From: Thiotrichales bacterium | GTDB taxonomy: Bacteria > Pseudomonadota > Gammaproteobacteria > Beggiatoales > Beggiatoaceae | DNA: 64,000 nt | Assembly: GCA_016745035.1 (NCBI GenBank) | Contig: JADGDE010000010.1 | Span: forward strand, 62,001-126,000 | Direction: 5' to 3' | Part shown: in pieces, positions 17,529 through 26,280 of the stretch | How the letters are laid out: every line of letters starts with the position of its first letter | Position numbering within the stretch: position 1 is the stretch's first letter | Made by a program: the position numbers and the translations under genes | Notes under the pieces: model-generated | Told to the model about the DNA's origin: nothing | Databases searched by the model: none | What the model saw: the letters and a program-made list of their open reading frames with translations, nothing else

Positions 17529-19337
17529 TCAATCTTCTTCTGTATAGATACCATATACAAGCAAATCCCCATTGTCAGAAGATGTGATATCTTTGAAGAT
17601 AAAAGTTTTGCTACCAGGAAATATGAGTTCTTTAGATTTGTTAATATAAGGGATAATCATAGCTATCATCTCGCCAATAGGAATAAATTTTCCTGCACTA
17701 TTGAAAATAGTGGACTCTATTGAGTCAAGTCTACTTTGAAGGATAATATCTTTAAATTTTTCATTTATATACACTGAAAGGTCAGGGTTTCCTACTCTAT
17801 TGATATTAATAACACCAGTCCCAGTAATAGTCATTTGATACTCACTAGTTAAAATAATGTTGGCAAGTGGATCCATCACACTCATGCCTCTAATATCAAT
17901 GTAAGATTCTTTTTCTTTGTCGTATATGTGTACATGACCAATAACGTCAACGATTTCGTCAATAACTATTTTGTTTTCAAGAAAATAAATACGACACTGA
18001 TACTCAACTTGAATATCCTCCATTTTAGAACCATTAAGAGGATCATCAGGAAAAGACTTACTGGCCATTCTCCCACAAGCGTCTCCTTTAATAACCTCAT
18101 CATCAACCCACCAGCTTATAGGTGATACAGATCTGACTGATGGCTCTTCGAAAGTGAATCCAGCGAGGTACCGAATAGTGTGCATAACCATATACGGACT
18201 TAGTGGTATTTGTACATTTTGTACATCAAGTAACGTTATCAAAGGTTTTAGAAGGGCACCTCCTCTTATCGCCAAGACAGCATCGTAATCTGTTTCCTCT
18301 GATGGCTCAACCCAATTCCAGTCAAATGGGGTAGGTTTAGGCATAGGGTGATTATCAATCATCACTAGATAGTTTAATGTGTACCAATTGTACTTCGTGG
18401 TGGGTTGACCATTTCCATCATAATAGGGTGATGCTAGCAAAGAAATATCCGTTGGTTTGATGGAAGAAGGAGCCGGGGCGGTTTTTATTGATTCGATTTC
18501 GTCTCCTAAATTTTGAGCAGGATAACTTTTTAATACATCCTCTTCGGTTTCTATTGTTTTTCGTAAAGTAGCAAAACAAGTATCATAAAGAAACTGCTCT
18601 AACACTTTATAAACATCGCTAGATACATCTGATTTTGGATGAGTCAAAATAGACTTTATAGCTAGTAAATTTAAAGCAAGATATAGATTTTGTAGACTAA
18701 ATATACTATCTATCTTGATCTTATTTTTTATGTTGTCGGGTAATAAAGGTAAGATTTCGTAAGGATTCTCATGTATATCAATCTTCACTTGACCTGTTTT
18801 ATCTAAGTTGTAAACTTTACGTATCCAACGGTAACTAGTTTGTCCCTCTGGAATTGCTACAACAATGTCCAATTCTTTAATAAATGAATTATATATAGCA
18901 TTGGTTGTGCCCTGATCTAGAAGAATTACTGGAGAGGCCCCAATTTTTTTACATGCTTTGACTCTAAAAGCAAAAACGAAAGAACTATGTTTAACTAACG
19001 CATCGGCGATTTTCTTTTGGAGGCTTGTTTGCTGAGCAGTGTTAGGAATAGAGAAAAGAAAATTTATTGGATTATTTATTTGATGTCCTGCCGTTGAAGC
19101 TGTCCGATGTATCTCCCGTTCAATCGTGAAACAATCTGCAACTATCGTATCTCCCTTGTGTATATAGCAATGAGAAGTGTTGTCTGAACTAGCGCTTATG
19201 ATATTTTTTAACTTGGAATTAATAACTTTTTGTGAAATTGAAGCGACCAAATCATATTTATATAAAGACAGGTTTGATTTCTTTCCACCTAAATATAAAG
19301 CAGAATTGCCTGATAGTTTCTCATTATTTATCGTCAT
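17529..19337 (-). CDS. Possible TULIP-fold (P47/OrfX-like) protein
   Basis: The 602-residue protein lacks a signal peptide. Its opening LSLYKYDLVASISQKVINSK resembles the start of P47-type TULIP proteins, where a conserved Asp-Ile/Val-Val strand is followed by a helix with VN or IN. Its last residues FPGSKTFIFKDITSSDNGDL resemble their closing strands. TULIP proteins bind lipids; P47 and OrfX are accessory proteins of some botulinum-toxin clusters, and similar genes occur in other bacteria and fungi. The middle includes SWWVDDEVIKGDACGR and ITGTGVININRVGNPDLSVY. The ATG follows AGGAAT. It is the first gene of a two-gene unit bordered by short repeats. The family call rests on remembered patterns only and is tentative. 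Confidence 0.45.
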   Translation of the reverse strand: MTINNEKLSGNSALYLGGKKSNLSLYKYDLVASISQKVINSKLKNIISASSDNTSHCYIHKGDTIVADCFTIEREIHRTASTAGHQINNPINFLFSIPNTAQQTSLQKKIADALVKHSSFVFAFRVKACKKIGASPVILLDQGTTNAIYNSFIKELDIVVAIPEGQTSYRWIRKVYNLDKTGQVKIDIHENPYEILPLLPDNIKNKIKIDSIFSLQNLYLALNLLAIKSILTHPKSDVSSDVYKVLEQFLYDTCFATLRKTIETEEDVLKSYPAQNLGDEIESIKTAPAPSSIKPTDISLLASPYYDGNGQPTTKYNWYTLNYLVMIDNHPMPKPTPFDWNWVEPSEETDYDAVLAIRGGALLKPLITLLDVQNVQIPLSPYMVMHTIRYLAGFTFEEPSVRSVSPISWWVDDEVIKGDACGRMASKSFPDDPLNGSKMEDIQVEYQCRIYFLENKIVIDEIVDVIGHVHIYDKEKESYIDIRGMSVMDPLANIILTSEYQMTITGTGVININRVGNPDLSVYINEKFKDIILQSRLDSIESTIFNSAGKFIPIGEMIAMIIPYINKSKELIFPGSKTFIFKDITSSDNGDLLVYGIYTEED

Positions 19338-19371
19338 TTTTATTCCTTAGTCATATTGATTCGGTTATGGT

Positions 19372-19556
19372 CATACAATTACCCACAAGTCATGATATTA
19401 TATACAAATAAATTGGTTGCATGAATTTCAATATTTTCAATCTAATTTTGTAACTTATTGATTTACTGTGATTGCCAAAATAACCTCTCATTTTATGATG
19501 ACTTGTAAGTGATTGATTTTTGGTTGCCAAAAAAGATGTGGGTAATTGTATGGGTT
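19372..19556. mobile_element. MITE-like element with 16-bp inverted ends, right border of the two-gene unit
   Basis: CATACAATTACCCACA (19372-19387) and TGTGGGTAATTGTATG (19537-19552) are exact inverted repeats 185 bp apart outside to outside. The interior is AT-rich and non-coding. The same end sequence recurs at 13917 on the far side of the two giant genes, so either a miniature element or one end of a larger element is present. Confidence 0.65.
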
Positions 19557-19600
19557 ATGGTGTGGATAGAGCTATATGCCCTCTACTCAGGGGCAGATCG

Positions 19601-19632
19601 GTAGGTTGGGCTTCCTTCGTCAACCCAACACA
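19601..19632. repeat. Intergenic palindromic repeat
   Basis: GTAGGTTGGGCTTCCTTCGT continues into CAACCCAACAC, giving a GTTGGG/CCCAAC stem. A degenerate relative lies near 11580-11610. It sits just downstream of livF and may double as an end-of-operon hairpin on the minus strand. Confidence 0.5.
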
Positions 19633-19647
19633 ATTGCATATTATAAC

Positions 19648-20406
19648 CTAAATCGCCAAATACTCATGCCTTAACTCTTCATTATCCAGCACCTCTTGCG
19701 CTGTGCCATCAAACACCAGTTGCCCCATATCCAAAATCACCGCTCTATCCGCCAATTGTAAAGCAGCAATCGCATTTTGTTCGACGATAATGGTGGTCAT
19801 GCCCAAGTCGCGGATATTTTCTAAAATCCGTTCAATCTCTTGCACAATCACGGGGGCTAGGCCTTCATACGGCTCATCTAGCAGCAATAGCTTAATATCA
19901 CGCGCTAGCGCTCGGGCGACGGCGAGCATTTGTTGTTCACCACCAGACATGGTGATGGCTTCTTGTGTGCGCCGTTCGGCAAGCCTTGGGAAATGTTCGT
20001 AAATTCGCTCAATGCTCCAGCCTTTGGGTGGGGCGATTTGCGAGAGTATTAGGCTCTCTTCTACCGTCAACCCAGGGATAATCGCCCGGTCTTCGGGAAC
20101 CAGCGCGATGCCGTGCTGCGAGGCTTGGTAGGTTTTCATCTCATGCACAGGTTTGTGGTCGAGCCAGATTTCACCATGGCGCATTTGTGGGTCGTCAGTA
20201 CGGGCGATGCTACGCAAGGTCGAGGTTTTGCCTGCACCGTTACGACCCAAGAGGGCTAAAATTTCGCCTTCGCGGACATCGAAGCTCACGCCTTGGACGA
20301 TATAGCTCTCGCCATAGTAGGCGTGTAAATCCCAGCAGGAGAAGTAAGCGGGTGCGCCGCCTTTGGCTTTATGTGGCGGATTTTTGGGGACTCGTTTGTT
20401 ACTCAT
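19648..20406 (-). CDS. livF: HAAT-type ABC transporter ATPase, LivF-like
   Basis: The 252-residue ATPase has Walker A GRNGAGKTS, signature MSGGEQQMLAVARAL, Walker B LLLLDEPYEGLAP and the H-loop position occupied as IIVEQNA, which is the LivF/UrtE pattern. An N-terminal extension of about 25 residues rich in Lys and Pro (MSNKRVPKNPPHKAKGGAPA) precedes the domain and is unusual. The start overlaps the livG stop as ATGA, which fixes it. With LivG it would power the LivH-LivM membrane pair. The substrate class is branched-chain amino acids, amides or urea-type small polar molecules; the sequence does not decide. Confidence 0.88.
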   Translation of the reverse strand: MSNKRVPKNPPHKAKGGAPAYFSCWDLHAYYGESYIVQGVSFDVREGEILALLGRNGAGKTSTLRSIARTDDPQMRHGEIWLDHKPVHEMKTYQASQHGIALVPEDRAIIPGLTVEESLILSQIAPPKGWSIERIYEHFPRLAERRTQEAITMSGGEQQMLAVARALARDIKLLLLDEPYEGLAPVIVQEIERILENIRDLGMTTIIVEQNAIAALQLADRAVILDMGQLVFDGTAQEVLDNEELRHEYLAI

Positions 20407-21164
20407 ATTTCTGCATTCCCTAAATAAGCTTCGCGGACTTTTGGATGGCCTTTGATTTCTTCGGGCAGACCATCAACGATGATGCGACCTTGGGCTAAGA
20501 CGCTGATGTGGTCGGCAAGGCTGAAAACAACGTGCATGTCATGCTCGATGATGATTTTGGTCATGCCTGTTTCTTTGATTTCTTTTAACAGCTCAATGGT
20601 ACGGTTGGTATCGTGTCGCGCCATGCCAGCGGTTGGCTCGTCGAGCAGCAACAGCCGTGGATGCTGAATCAAACACATGCCCAGCTCTAGGCGGCGTTTG
20701 TCCCCGCGTGAGAGGCTGCCAGCGTGGTTGTTGCGTTGGTCTGCCATGCCAAAGTCCCAGAGGATTTTGGTGGCTTCTTCTTCAATCGCTTTTTCGTTGC
20801 GCAGGCTTTTGAAGATGTTGAGCTTAAATGCGCCATCACGTTTGGCAAAGGCGGGAATCATCAGGTTTTGCAGTAAGGAGAGTTCTGGGAAGATTTCTGG
20901 GGTTTGGAATACCCGCACCATGCCCATTTGGTTAATCTCGTGCGGCTGTTTGCCGGTGATGTTTTTGCCATCAAAGTTGACTGTGCCGCTATCGGGAAAT
21001 AAGCGCCCGATGCAGACGTTAAGCAAGGTCGATTTACCCGCACCATTCGGGCCGATAATCGCGTGGGTTTTGCCTTCTTCGATATTGAGGTTAATATCGC
21101 CCAAGGCTTGTAGTCCGCCGAAGGTTTTATTCACACCTTCGATGTGTAGTACGTTATCTGCCAT
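20403..21164 (-). CDS. livG: HAAT-type ABC transporter ATPase, LivG-like
   Basis: The 253-residue ATPase carries Walker A GPNGAGKST, the LivG-typical motif GMVRVFQTPEIFPELSLLQN, a modified signature LSRGDKRRLELGM, Walker B LLLLDEPTAGM and the switch segment IIIEHDMHVVFSLADHISVL. The signature has LSRGD rather than LSGGQ, a variation allowed in this subfamily. The closing EEIKGHPKVREAYLG matches the LivG C-terminus. It lies three bases after livM and overlaps livF, in a livH-livM-livG-livF order on the minus strand. Confidence 0.9.
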   Translation of the reverse strand: MADNVLHIEGVNKTFGGLQALGDINLNIEEGKTHAIIGPNGAGKSTLLNVCIGRLFPDSGTVNFDGKNITGKQPHEINQMGMVRVFQTPEIFPELSLLQNLMIPAFAKRDGAFKLNIFKSLRNEKAIEEEATKILWDFGMADQRNNHAGSLSRGDKRRLELGMCLIQHPRLLLLDEPTAGMARHDTNRTIELLKEIKETGMTKIIIEHDMHVVFSLADHISVLAQGRIIVDGLPEEIKGHPKVREAYLGNAEI

Positions 21165-21167
21165 GGT

Positions 21168-22295
21168 TTATTCCTTCGCCGTCGCAGCTTTTTTGGAGAA
21201 TTTGGCTTGGATGCGTCGTCCGCCTTCCATGATGCCGCCCGGTAGGAAAATGATGACCAGCATGAAGAGTACGCCAAGGGTTAAATGCCAGCCTTCACCA
21301 ACAAAAGGATGGGTGAGGGTGACAACGATGTTTTCTAGCCAGTCAGGTAAGAAGGCAAATACTTCGTGCAGTGAGGCTTCATTGAAAGCTGAGAAGATGT
21401 TCTCAAAGTATTTGATGATACCTGCGCCAAGCAGAGGCCCGAATAAGGTGCCGACACCGCCGAGAATGGTCATCAAGATGACTTCACCAGAGGCTGTCCA
21501 TTGCATCCGTTCAGCACCTGCCAGCGGGTCAGTGACCGCCATCAGCGACCCTGCTAAACCTGCGTACATGCCGGAGATAACAAAGGCGGTGAGTAGGTAG
21601 GGTTTGGGGTTGTAGCCGGTGTATTCCATCCGGGTTTGGTTGGATTTAATCGCTTGTAGTTTCATACCAAAAGGTGAGCGGAAGATTTTTAGCGAGATGT
21701 AGAAGCCAATAATGAGCATCACCGCGCAGAAATAAAAACCGGAGTAGCCACTCATTTGAATACCAAAAATACTGCTGACCGGTGAGCCTTGGGCTTCGAC
21801 ACCAAAGAGTTTATCCAAGACCCGTGGGTCTTCTTGGAGTACCCGTAGCCCGGTTTCACCATTGGTAATTGGGGTGAGTACGGAGTACGCCATGTTGTAG
21901 GACATTTGGGCAAAGGCAAGGGTCAGAATTGAGAAGTAAATCCCGGTACGGCGCAGACTAAAAAAGCCAATAACCGCAGCAAAAATGCCTGCAAATATCA
22001 TCGCTAAGATAACGGCTGGAATCGCATTCATACTCAGGAGTTTGAATGTCCACACAGCGGTGTAGGAGCCAACACCCAAAAAGGCAGCGTGTCCAAAGGA
22101 GAGGTAGCCTGTGAGTCCAAAAAGGATGTTATAGCCGACAGCAAAAATCCCAAAAATAGCGAATTTTTGTAGCAGGTCAGGATAGCCCGCACCCAGAGGG
22201 GCAAGCCATAAGGGCATGGTTAAAACAACAAGGGTAAATGCTGTTAGCAGCATTGTGTCTTTTTTTGTTGTAGAAGGGTCGATTGATGTATACAT
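21168..22295 (-). CDS. livM: HAAT-type ABC transporter permease, LivM-like
   Basis: The 375-residue inner-membrane permease has about nine to ten helices and the LivM hallmarks [20 protein letters not shown] and [20 protein letters not shown], the latter being the cytoplasmic loop that contacts the ATPase. A polar segment with [20 protein letters not shown] lies between helices. It forms the translocation pore with LivH. Spacing to livH is 16 bases and to livG 3 bases, so the genes share one message. Confidence 0.9.
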   Translation of the reverse strand: MYTSIDPSTTKKDTMLLTAFTLVVLTMPLWLAPLGAGYPDLLQKFAIFGIFAVGYNILFGLTGYLSFGHAAFLGVGSYTAVWTFKLLSMNAIPAVILAMIFAGIFAAVIGFFSLRRTGIYFSILTLAFAQMSYNMAYSVLTPITNGETGLRVLQEDPRVLDKLFGVEAQGSPVSSIFGIQMSGYSGFYFCAVMLIIGFYISLKIFRSPFGMKLQAIKSNQTRMEYTGYNPKPYLLTAFVISGMYAGLAGSLMAVTDPLAGAERMQWTASGEVILMTILGGVGTLFGPLLGAGIIKYFENIFSAFNEASLHEVFAFLPDWLENIVVTLTHPFVGEGWHLTLGVLFMLVIIFLPGGIMEGGRRIQAKFSKKAATAKE

Positions 22296-22311
22296 AGTTT
22301 CTGCGTCCGTC

Positions 22312-23313
22312 CTAGTCTTTGCCCATTAAACCGCGAGGTCTAACCAGTAGAATAACAACCGCCACCAAGTAGATGATGATTTGGTCAATGCCAGGAATGA
22401 GGGATTTAATTTCGTTCATGGAGGCAAAAGATTGCAATATGCCCAAAAGGAAGCCTGCGGCAACCGCGCCACCGAGCGAACCCATGCCGCCCACAACCAC
22501 GACCACAAAAGAGAGGACGAGGAAGTCCATACCGATATGGTAATCCGGCGGTAGAATGGGGGTGTACATCACCCCTGCAAGCCCTGCGACCACTGCTGCG
22601 AGTCCAAAAATAATGGTAAAGCGTTTTTCAATATTAATGCCTAAGAGGCCGACCATTTCACGGTTGTGCATCCCCGCTCGGACAACCATGCCAAAGGTGG
22701 TCATGTGTAAAAAGGCAAAGACGGCGGCGATGATACTAAGTGAGAAACCCAGATAAATTAAACGCCACCACGGATAAACTAAATTCTCACTTAAACCTAA
22801 AAATGTGCCGATTTGAGCACTGCCGGAGACAATATCCGGGGCTGGGGTCGGGATTGGGTTTGCACCATAGAGGGCTTTGACAATTTCTTGTAAGACAATG
22901 GCTAAACCAAAGGTGACCAGAATTTGGTCGGCATGATCACGCTTATAAAAGTGGCGAATTAAGCCGCGTTCCATAATTAAACCAATCAGTAGCATGATAG
23001 GAATGGCGACAATAATCGATATGGGTACGGCCATATCAATAATCATTGTCCCCGTATCACCCCACCAGAGTTCTAAGTAGGGAGTTTCTTTGTAGGCTTC
23101 AAAGAAAGTAATACTTTCATCGCGCACTTTGGCGGAGATAGTCAGGAGTTTTTGAACACTCACGGCAATAAATGCACCGAGCATAAATAAAGCACCATGA
23201 GCGAAGTTGACCACGCCCAGTGTGCCAAACACAAGGGTTAGACCTAAGGCAATCAGTGCGTATGCACCGCCTTTATCAAGGCCGTTGAGTAGCTGTAGTA
23301 GGATTGTATCCAT
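22312..23313 (-). CDS. livH: HAAT-type ABC transporter permease, LivH-like
   Basis: The 333-residue permease starts [20 protein letters not shown] and contains [20 protein letters not shown], the signature of LivH/UrtB proteins, as well as the coupling loop [21 protein letters not shown] hydrophilic insert near residues 55-85 ([20 protein letters not shown]) is longer than in E. coli LivH. It is the first of the four clustered transport genes. The binding-protein gene is about 2.9 kb upstream, past two other genes. The start lacks a strong ribosome site but matches the family N-terminus. Confidence 0.9.
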   Translation of the reverse strand: MDTILLQLLNGLDKGGAYALIALGLTLVFGTLGVVNFAHGALFMLGAFIAVSVQKLLTISAKVRDESITFFEAYKETPYLELWWGDTGTMIIDMAVPISIIVAIPIMLLIGLIMERGLIRHFYKRDHADQILVTFGLAIVLQEIVKALYGANPIPTPAPDIVSGSAQIGTFLGLSENLVYPWWRLIYLGFSLSIIAAVFAFLHMTTFGMVVRAGMHNREMVGLLGINIEKRFTIIFGLAAVVAGLAGVMYTPILPPDYHIGMDFLVLSFVVVVVGGMGSLGGAVAAGFLLGILQSFASMNEIKSLIPGIDQIIIYLVAVVILLVRPRGLMGKD

Positions 23314-23336
23314 TCACAAGTCCAAGGGGTTAGGGG

Positions 23337-23960
23337 TTAAAGGGAGGAGGGTGATTCGGTATTAACGATATGCTGCAAAATGCTCATCAGTAAGTCGATT
23401 TCTTTCACATAATATTCGTCGATATCAATATAGGCTTGATTATTTTCAAGTTTGATAAATTTCCATGTCGTGCCGGTGGTGACAATGCCATAAACTGCGG
23501 GCAAAGGCTGTCCTTCGCGTTGATTGTATAATTGTGCGGCGTATAAGGTCGCGATACATTGCCCTAAACCTTGGATAATGTTTTCTTTTTTCGCCTCGAC
23601 CACGGCAATAATGGGCTTGCTGATATAAAACTGTTCAGGACTGAGGCTAATCATATAATCACACACGCCTTCTAAATCTAGGGCTTCATCAACATTAAAG
23701 CGTGTGCCGGAAAAGAGACTGATTTGGTTGCCTGTCGCTTGCCTAAGTGCAGCGAGGATAGGGGCAATAATCCACTCAGAGCGTGACTTTTCGGTATTAA
23801 TAGACAAAGCCAGCGGGGAGAATTGTTCCAAGGTGGTTTTTAAATAGTCACTGATGCTAACTGGGGGGATTTTATTGGGAGCGAACAGGTGTTGGTCTTC
23901 AATTAAATGAATATCAAATTTTTCTTTGACTTCTTTTAGGTTGAATTTGCTGTAAGCCAC
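23337..23960 (-). CDS. Small PD-(D/E)xK nuclease-like protein
   Basis: The 207-residue protein has SRSEWIIAPILAALRQATGN, then LEGVCDYMISLS, and then KPIIAVVEAKKENIIQGLGQ. The Asp and the Glu-Ala-Lys form the D-(E)xK core of restriction-type nuclease folds, and QCIATLYAAQLYNQ and VYGIVTTGTTWKFIKL complete the usual pattern. Stand-alone proteins like this are common in cyanobacteria and Beggiatoa-like genomes, with unknown function. It sits 23 bases upstream of livH on the same strand, an odd place between transporter genes. A catalytic role is inferred from motif only. Confidence 0.6.
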   Translation of the reverse strand: MAYSKFNLKEVKEKFDIHLIEDQHLFAPNKIPPVSISDYLKTTLEQFSPLALSINTEKSRSEWIIAPILAALRQATGNQISLFSGTRFNVDEALDLEGVCDYMISLSPEQFYISKPIIAVVEAKKENIIQGLGQCIATLYAAQLYNQREGQPLPAVYGIVTTGTTWKFIKLENNQAYIDIDEYYVKEIDLLMSILQHIVNTESPSSL

Positions 23961-24149
23961 AATGGAGTCCGGTATTTTTCTTCTTAACTGATGTTACATA
24001 TCAGATTGACTAAACCAACAATTAATGCATTTTAGTCATGCTTAATCCCTGTCTTAAGAGTCTATTTTTTAAACCGAGACAGAACCGCCAAATTTACCAC
24101 ATTAAGGCGGCTAACGCACTGATAAAAATTTAATCACAGACAAATGGTT

Positions 24150-26024
24150 TTAGTTTGTTAACCACTCGAGAGAAAATTGATTTAACATCCATTTGCGTAG
24201 AGTGTTGCTCTCAAACTGCTGAGCGGGATTGCCTTCATTCAACATCACGGTAAATGAATCGTTTTGGCTGGTATACAGCAAATAGTTGGCTTTACGAATT
24301 GCGTAAGAAATCGCGGCATTTTTTTCGCTTGGCTGTAATAAGCTGCGCCCAAGATAATAAGGCGGGCAATCAATACCCATTAAATCCAGCAATGTCGGTG
24401 CTAAGTCAATTTGGCTGGCATATTGGCTTTGATCTAGGTTAGCGAAAGGACTTAAATCTTTAGCGACAAAAATGAGCGGCAAGCGCCCCATATAATGTTT
24501 TTTCTCGCGATTGACCAAGGTTTGATGCGCTCGTCCACCAAAGGGAACATGATCAGCGGTGATAATAAACAAGGTGTCATCCATCAATTGCTGTTGATGC
24601 AATTGCTGAAATAAATCCGCTAGCAGTGAATCTGCCCAATGTAAGGCTTTAATGGTTGGCTCTGGGTGGTTTTTAATCGCCTCAGGAAATGTATCTGATT
24701 TATTACCAGCGAAGGGCGCTGGCTGGTGTAAATCTAAGGTTTTTAAGATTAAAAACTGGGGTTTATCTGGGTTTTTGGCTAAAAAATCCAGACCTTCTTG
24801 ATAGACGGCATCGTTATTAAAGCCCCAAAAGAAAGGCAAAGGGTATTTTTTTTCTAAGGTTTCTTTGCCCCACAAGCCGCCCAATTTAAACGCGGATTTA
24901 AACTGTCGTAGTTCATCTTCGTAGTGTTCGGTAATCCCTCGAATCAATAAGCTGTCCATGTCGTAATGTTGTTTAGCAAGACTAAACAGGGTGTCATGGT
25001 GATATTGGGCGCTAAATTGTGACCAATACTCTAATTGCGACATAAACATAGCATTGAGACCGCGACTGGTCGGCATGGCACTGGTGTAGTAATTATCCAT
25101 GTGCGGGTATTGGCTTAGCAAACTGTCTAAAAACGGTGTTGTACCAGCAGGGATATTTTTTTGATTATAAAAATGGATAAATTCCGCGTGTAATGATTCA
25201 AATACAATCATCACAATTTTTTTATAAGGGAAGTTTTTTTCTTGAGATTGGGCTTTGCAATTATCCTCTGGCTGATAGCGAAAGCCCTTGTCTTCTAGCC
25301 AGTTAGCCTCTTTAGCTGTGTAAGCAACAAATGGCTCGGTACTGACATCGGTTTTAATGTTGCTCGCATAAATAAAGCCTTCATCAAGCAGGTTTAAAAA
25401 ACTTGAAACATTGATTAAATTGAGATTGGTGTGTTTATCTTGAATAATTTTTTGTTCTAGTTCTTTATTCATTGCATTTGGGTTTTCGACCGTGGCAATT
25501 TGATGTTTTTCGAATTTATTCAGGCTTAAATTAAGCACCAAGATCACGACAAGTGCAGCCAAAAAAGTGTAATAATGCGCTTTTGAAACGGGGCTTAGAT
25601 TGCGAATTACATATTTGTATAAAAGAATAAAAACAATAGGTAAACACAATAAAGTGAAAACCATTTGATAAATGGGGATGGTATAAATAGCCCGCTGAAT
25701 TGCAGCTAAATTAAAATTAGCAAATACAACCGCTTGAATGTGTTCATAGGTGTAATAAAAATACACCACATCAGCGATGATGAGTAGGCAAAGAAAAATA
25801 TAAGTCAGTGATAAAAACGCGCTGGTGAGTTTGGAGACGCGCAAACTAAAGAGGATATAAAAAGCAAATAAAACCAGTGTATCTAATAAAACCCCATGAA
25901 TAACATACCAGACAAGTTCAAATGAGGCTGAAAAAGATAATAATTGTGCTAAATAAATTTTAGCGCTGAGGGATAAGAGTACAAAAATAAGAACAATAAA
26001 TAGAACTGGAATTTTTTTTAGCAT
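24150..26024 (-). CDS. LTA-synthase-family membrane enzyme (sulfatase fold)
   Basis: The 624-residue protein has about five N-terminal membrane helices (to about residue 170) and then a large periplasmic alkaline-phosphatase/sulfatase-type domain. Visible elements are the first metal strand IVMIVFESLHAEFIHFYN, the nucleophile segment SAMPTSRGLNAMFMSQLEY with its Thr, the metal site FIITADHVPFGGRAHQ and ASQIDLAPTLLDLMGIDCPP. This is the layout of LtaS-like and phosphoethanolamine-transferase-like enzymes. In a Gram-negative it may modify lipopolysaccharide, glucans or surface glycans with a phospho-alcohol. It lies between the transporter genes and its binding protein without any obvious link to them. 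Confidence 0.8.
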   Translation of the reverse strand: MLKKIPVLFIVLIFVLLSLSAKIYLAQLLSFSASFELVWYVIHGVLLDTLVLFAFYILFSLRVSKLTSAFLSLTYIFLCLLIIADVVYFYYTYEHIQAVVFANFNLAAIQRAIYTIPIYQMVFTLLCLPIVFILLYKYVIRNLSPVSKAHYYTFLAALVVILVLNLSLNKFEKHQIATVENPNAMNKELEQKIIQDKHTNLNLINVSSFLNLLDEGFIYASNIKTDVSTEPFVAYTAKEANWLEDKGFRYQPEDNCKAQSQEKNFPYKKIVMIVFESLHAEFIHFYNQKNIPAGTTPFLDSLLSQYPHMDNYYTSAMPTSRGLNAMFMSQLEYWSQFSAQYHHDTLFSLAKQHYDMDSLLIRGITEHYEDELRQFKSAFKLGGLWGKETLEKKYPLPFFWGFNNDAVYQEGLDFLAKNPDKPQFLILKTLDLHQPAPFAGNKSDTFPEAIKNHPEPTIKALHWADSLLADLFQQLHQQQLMDDTLFIITADHVPFGGRAHQTLVNREKKHYMGRLPLIFVAKDLSPFANLDQSQYASQIDLAPTLLDLMGIDCPPYYLGRSLLQPSEKNAAISYAIRKANYLLYTSQNDSFTVMLNEGNPAQQFESNTLRKWMLNQFSLEWLTN

Positions 26025-26228
26025 GTTTTATTTTTTGTAATCTGTGTGGGCAATAGCATAAGGCACCATTTTGACAAAGGGGAATTGATAAGTGTTTATG
26101 GGTTATTTTTCAGAGGAAAATGCTATATCCACAACGTGTTCATATCCTCAAAGATTTACTCATTTACTTTCGAATCGGATATTTGTACTTAAAGGAAGGC
26201 TAGGTATTAGCAGATGAAAGCAGGGAAA

Positions 26229-26252
26229 GATGTTGCTCGATAGAGCAACATC
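26229..26252 (-). terminator. Hairpin after the ABC binding-protein gene
   Basis: GATGTTGCTC (26229-26238) and GAGCAACATC (26243-26252) form a perfect 10-bp stem with a 4-base loop 29 bases past the stop at 26281. On the minus strand it is followed by TTTCCC, a weak T-run. It probably ends the highly expressed binding-protein message and separates it from the downstream sulfatase-fold gene. Confidence 0.65.
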
Positions 26253-26280
26253 TCATCGGATCGAAGTCCGACGCGCCTAA

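Noticed and set aside
20677-21600. A 307-residue open frame on the plus strand opposite livG and livM
   Set aside because: It spans two well-supported genes in reverse; its composition is that of a shadow frame and no motif is seen.
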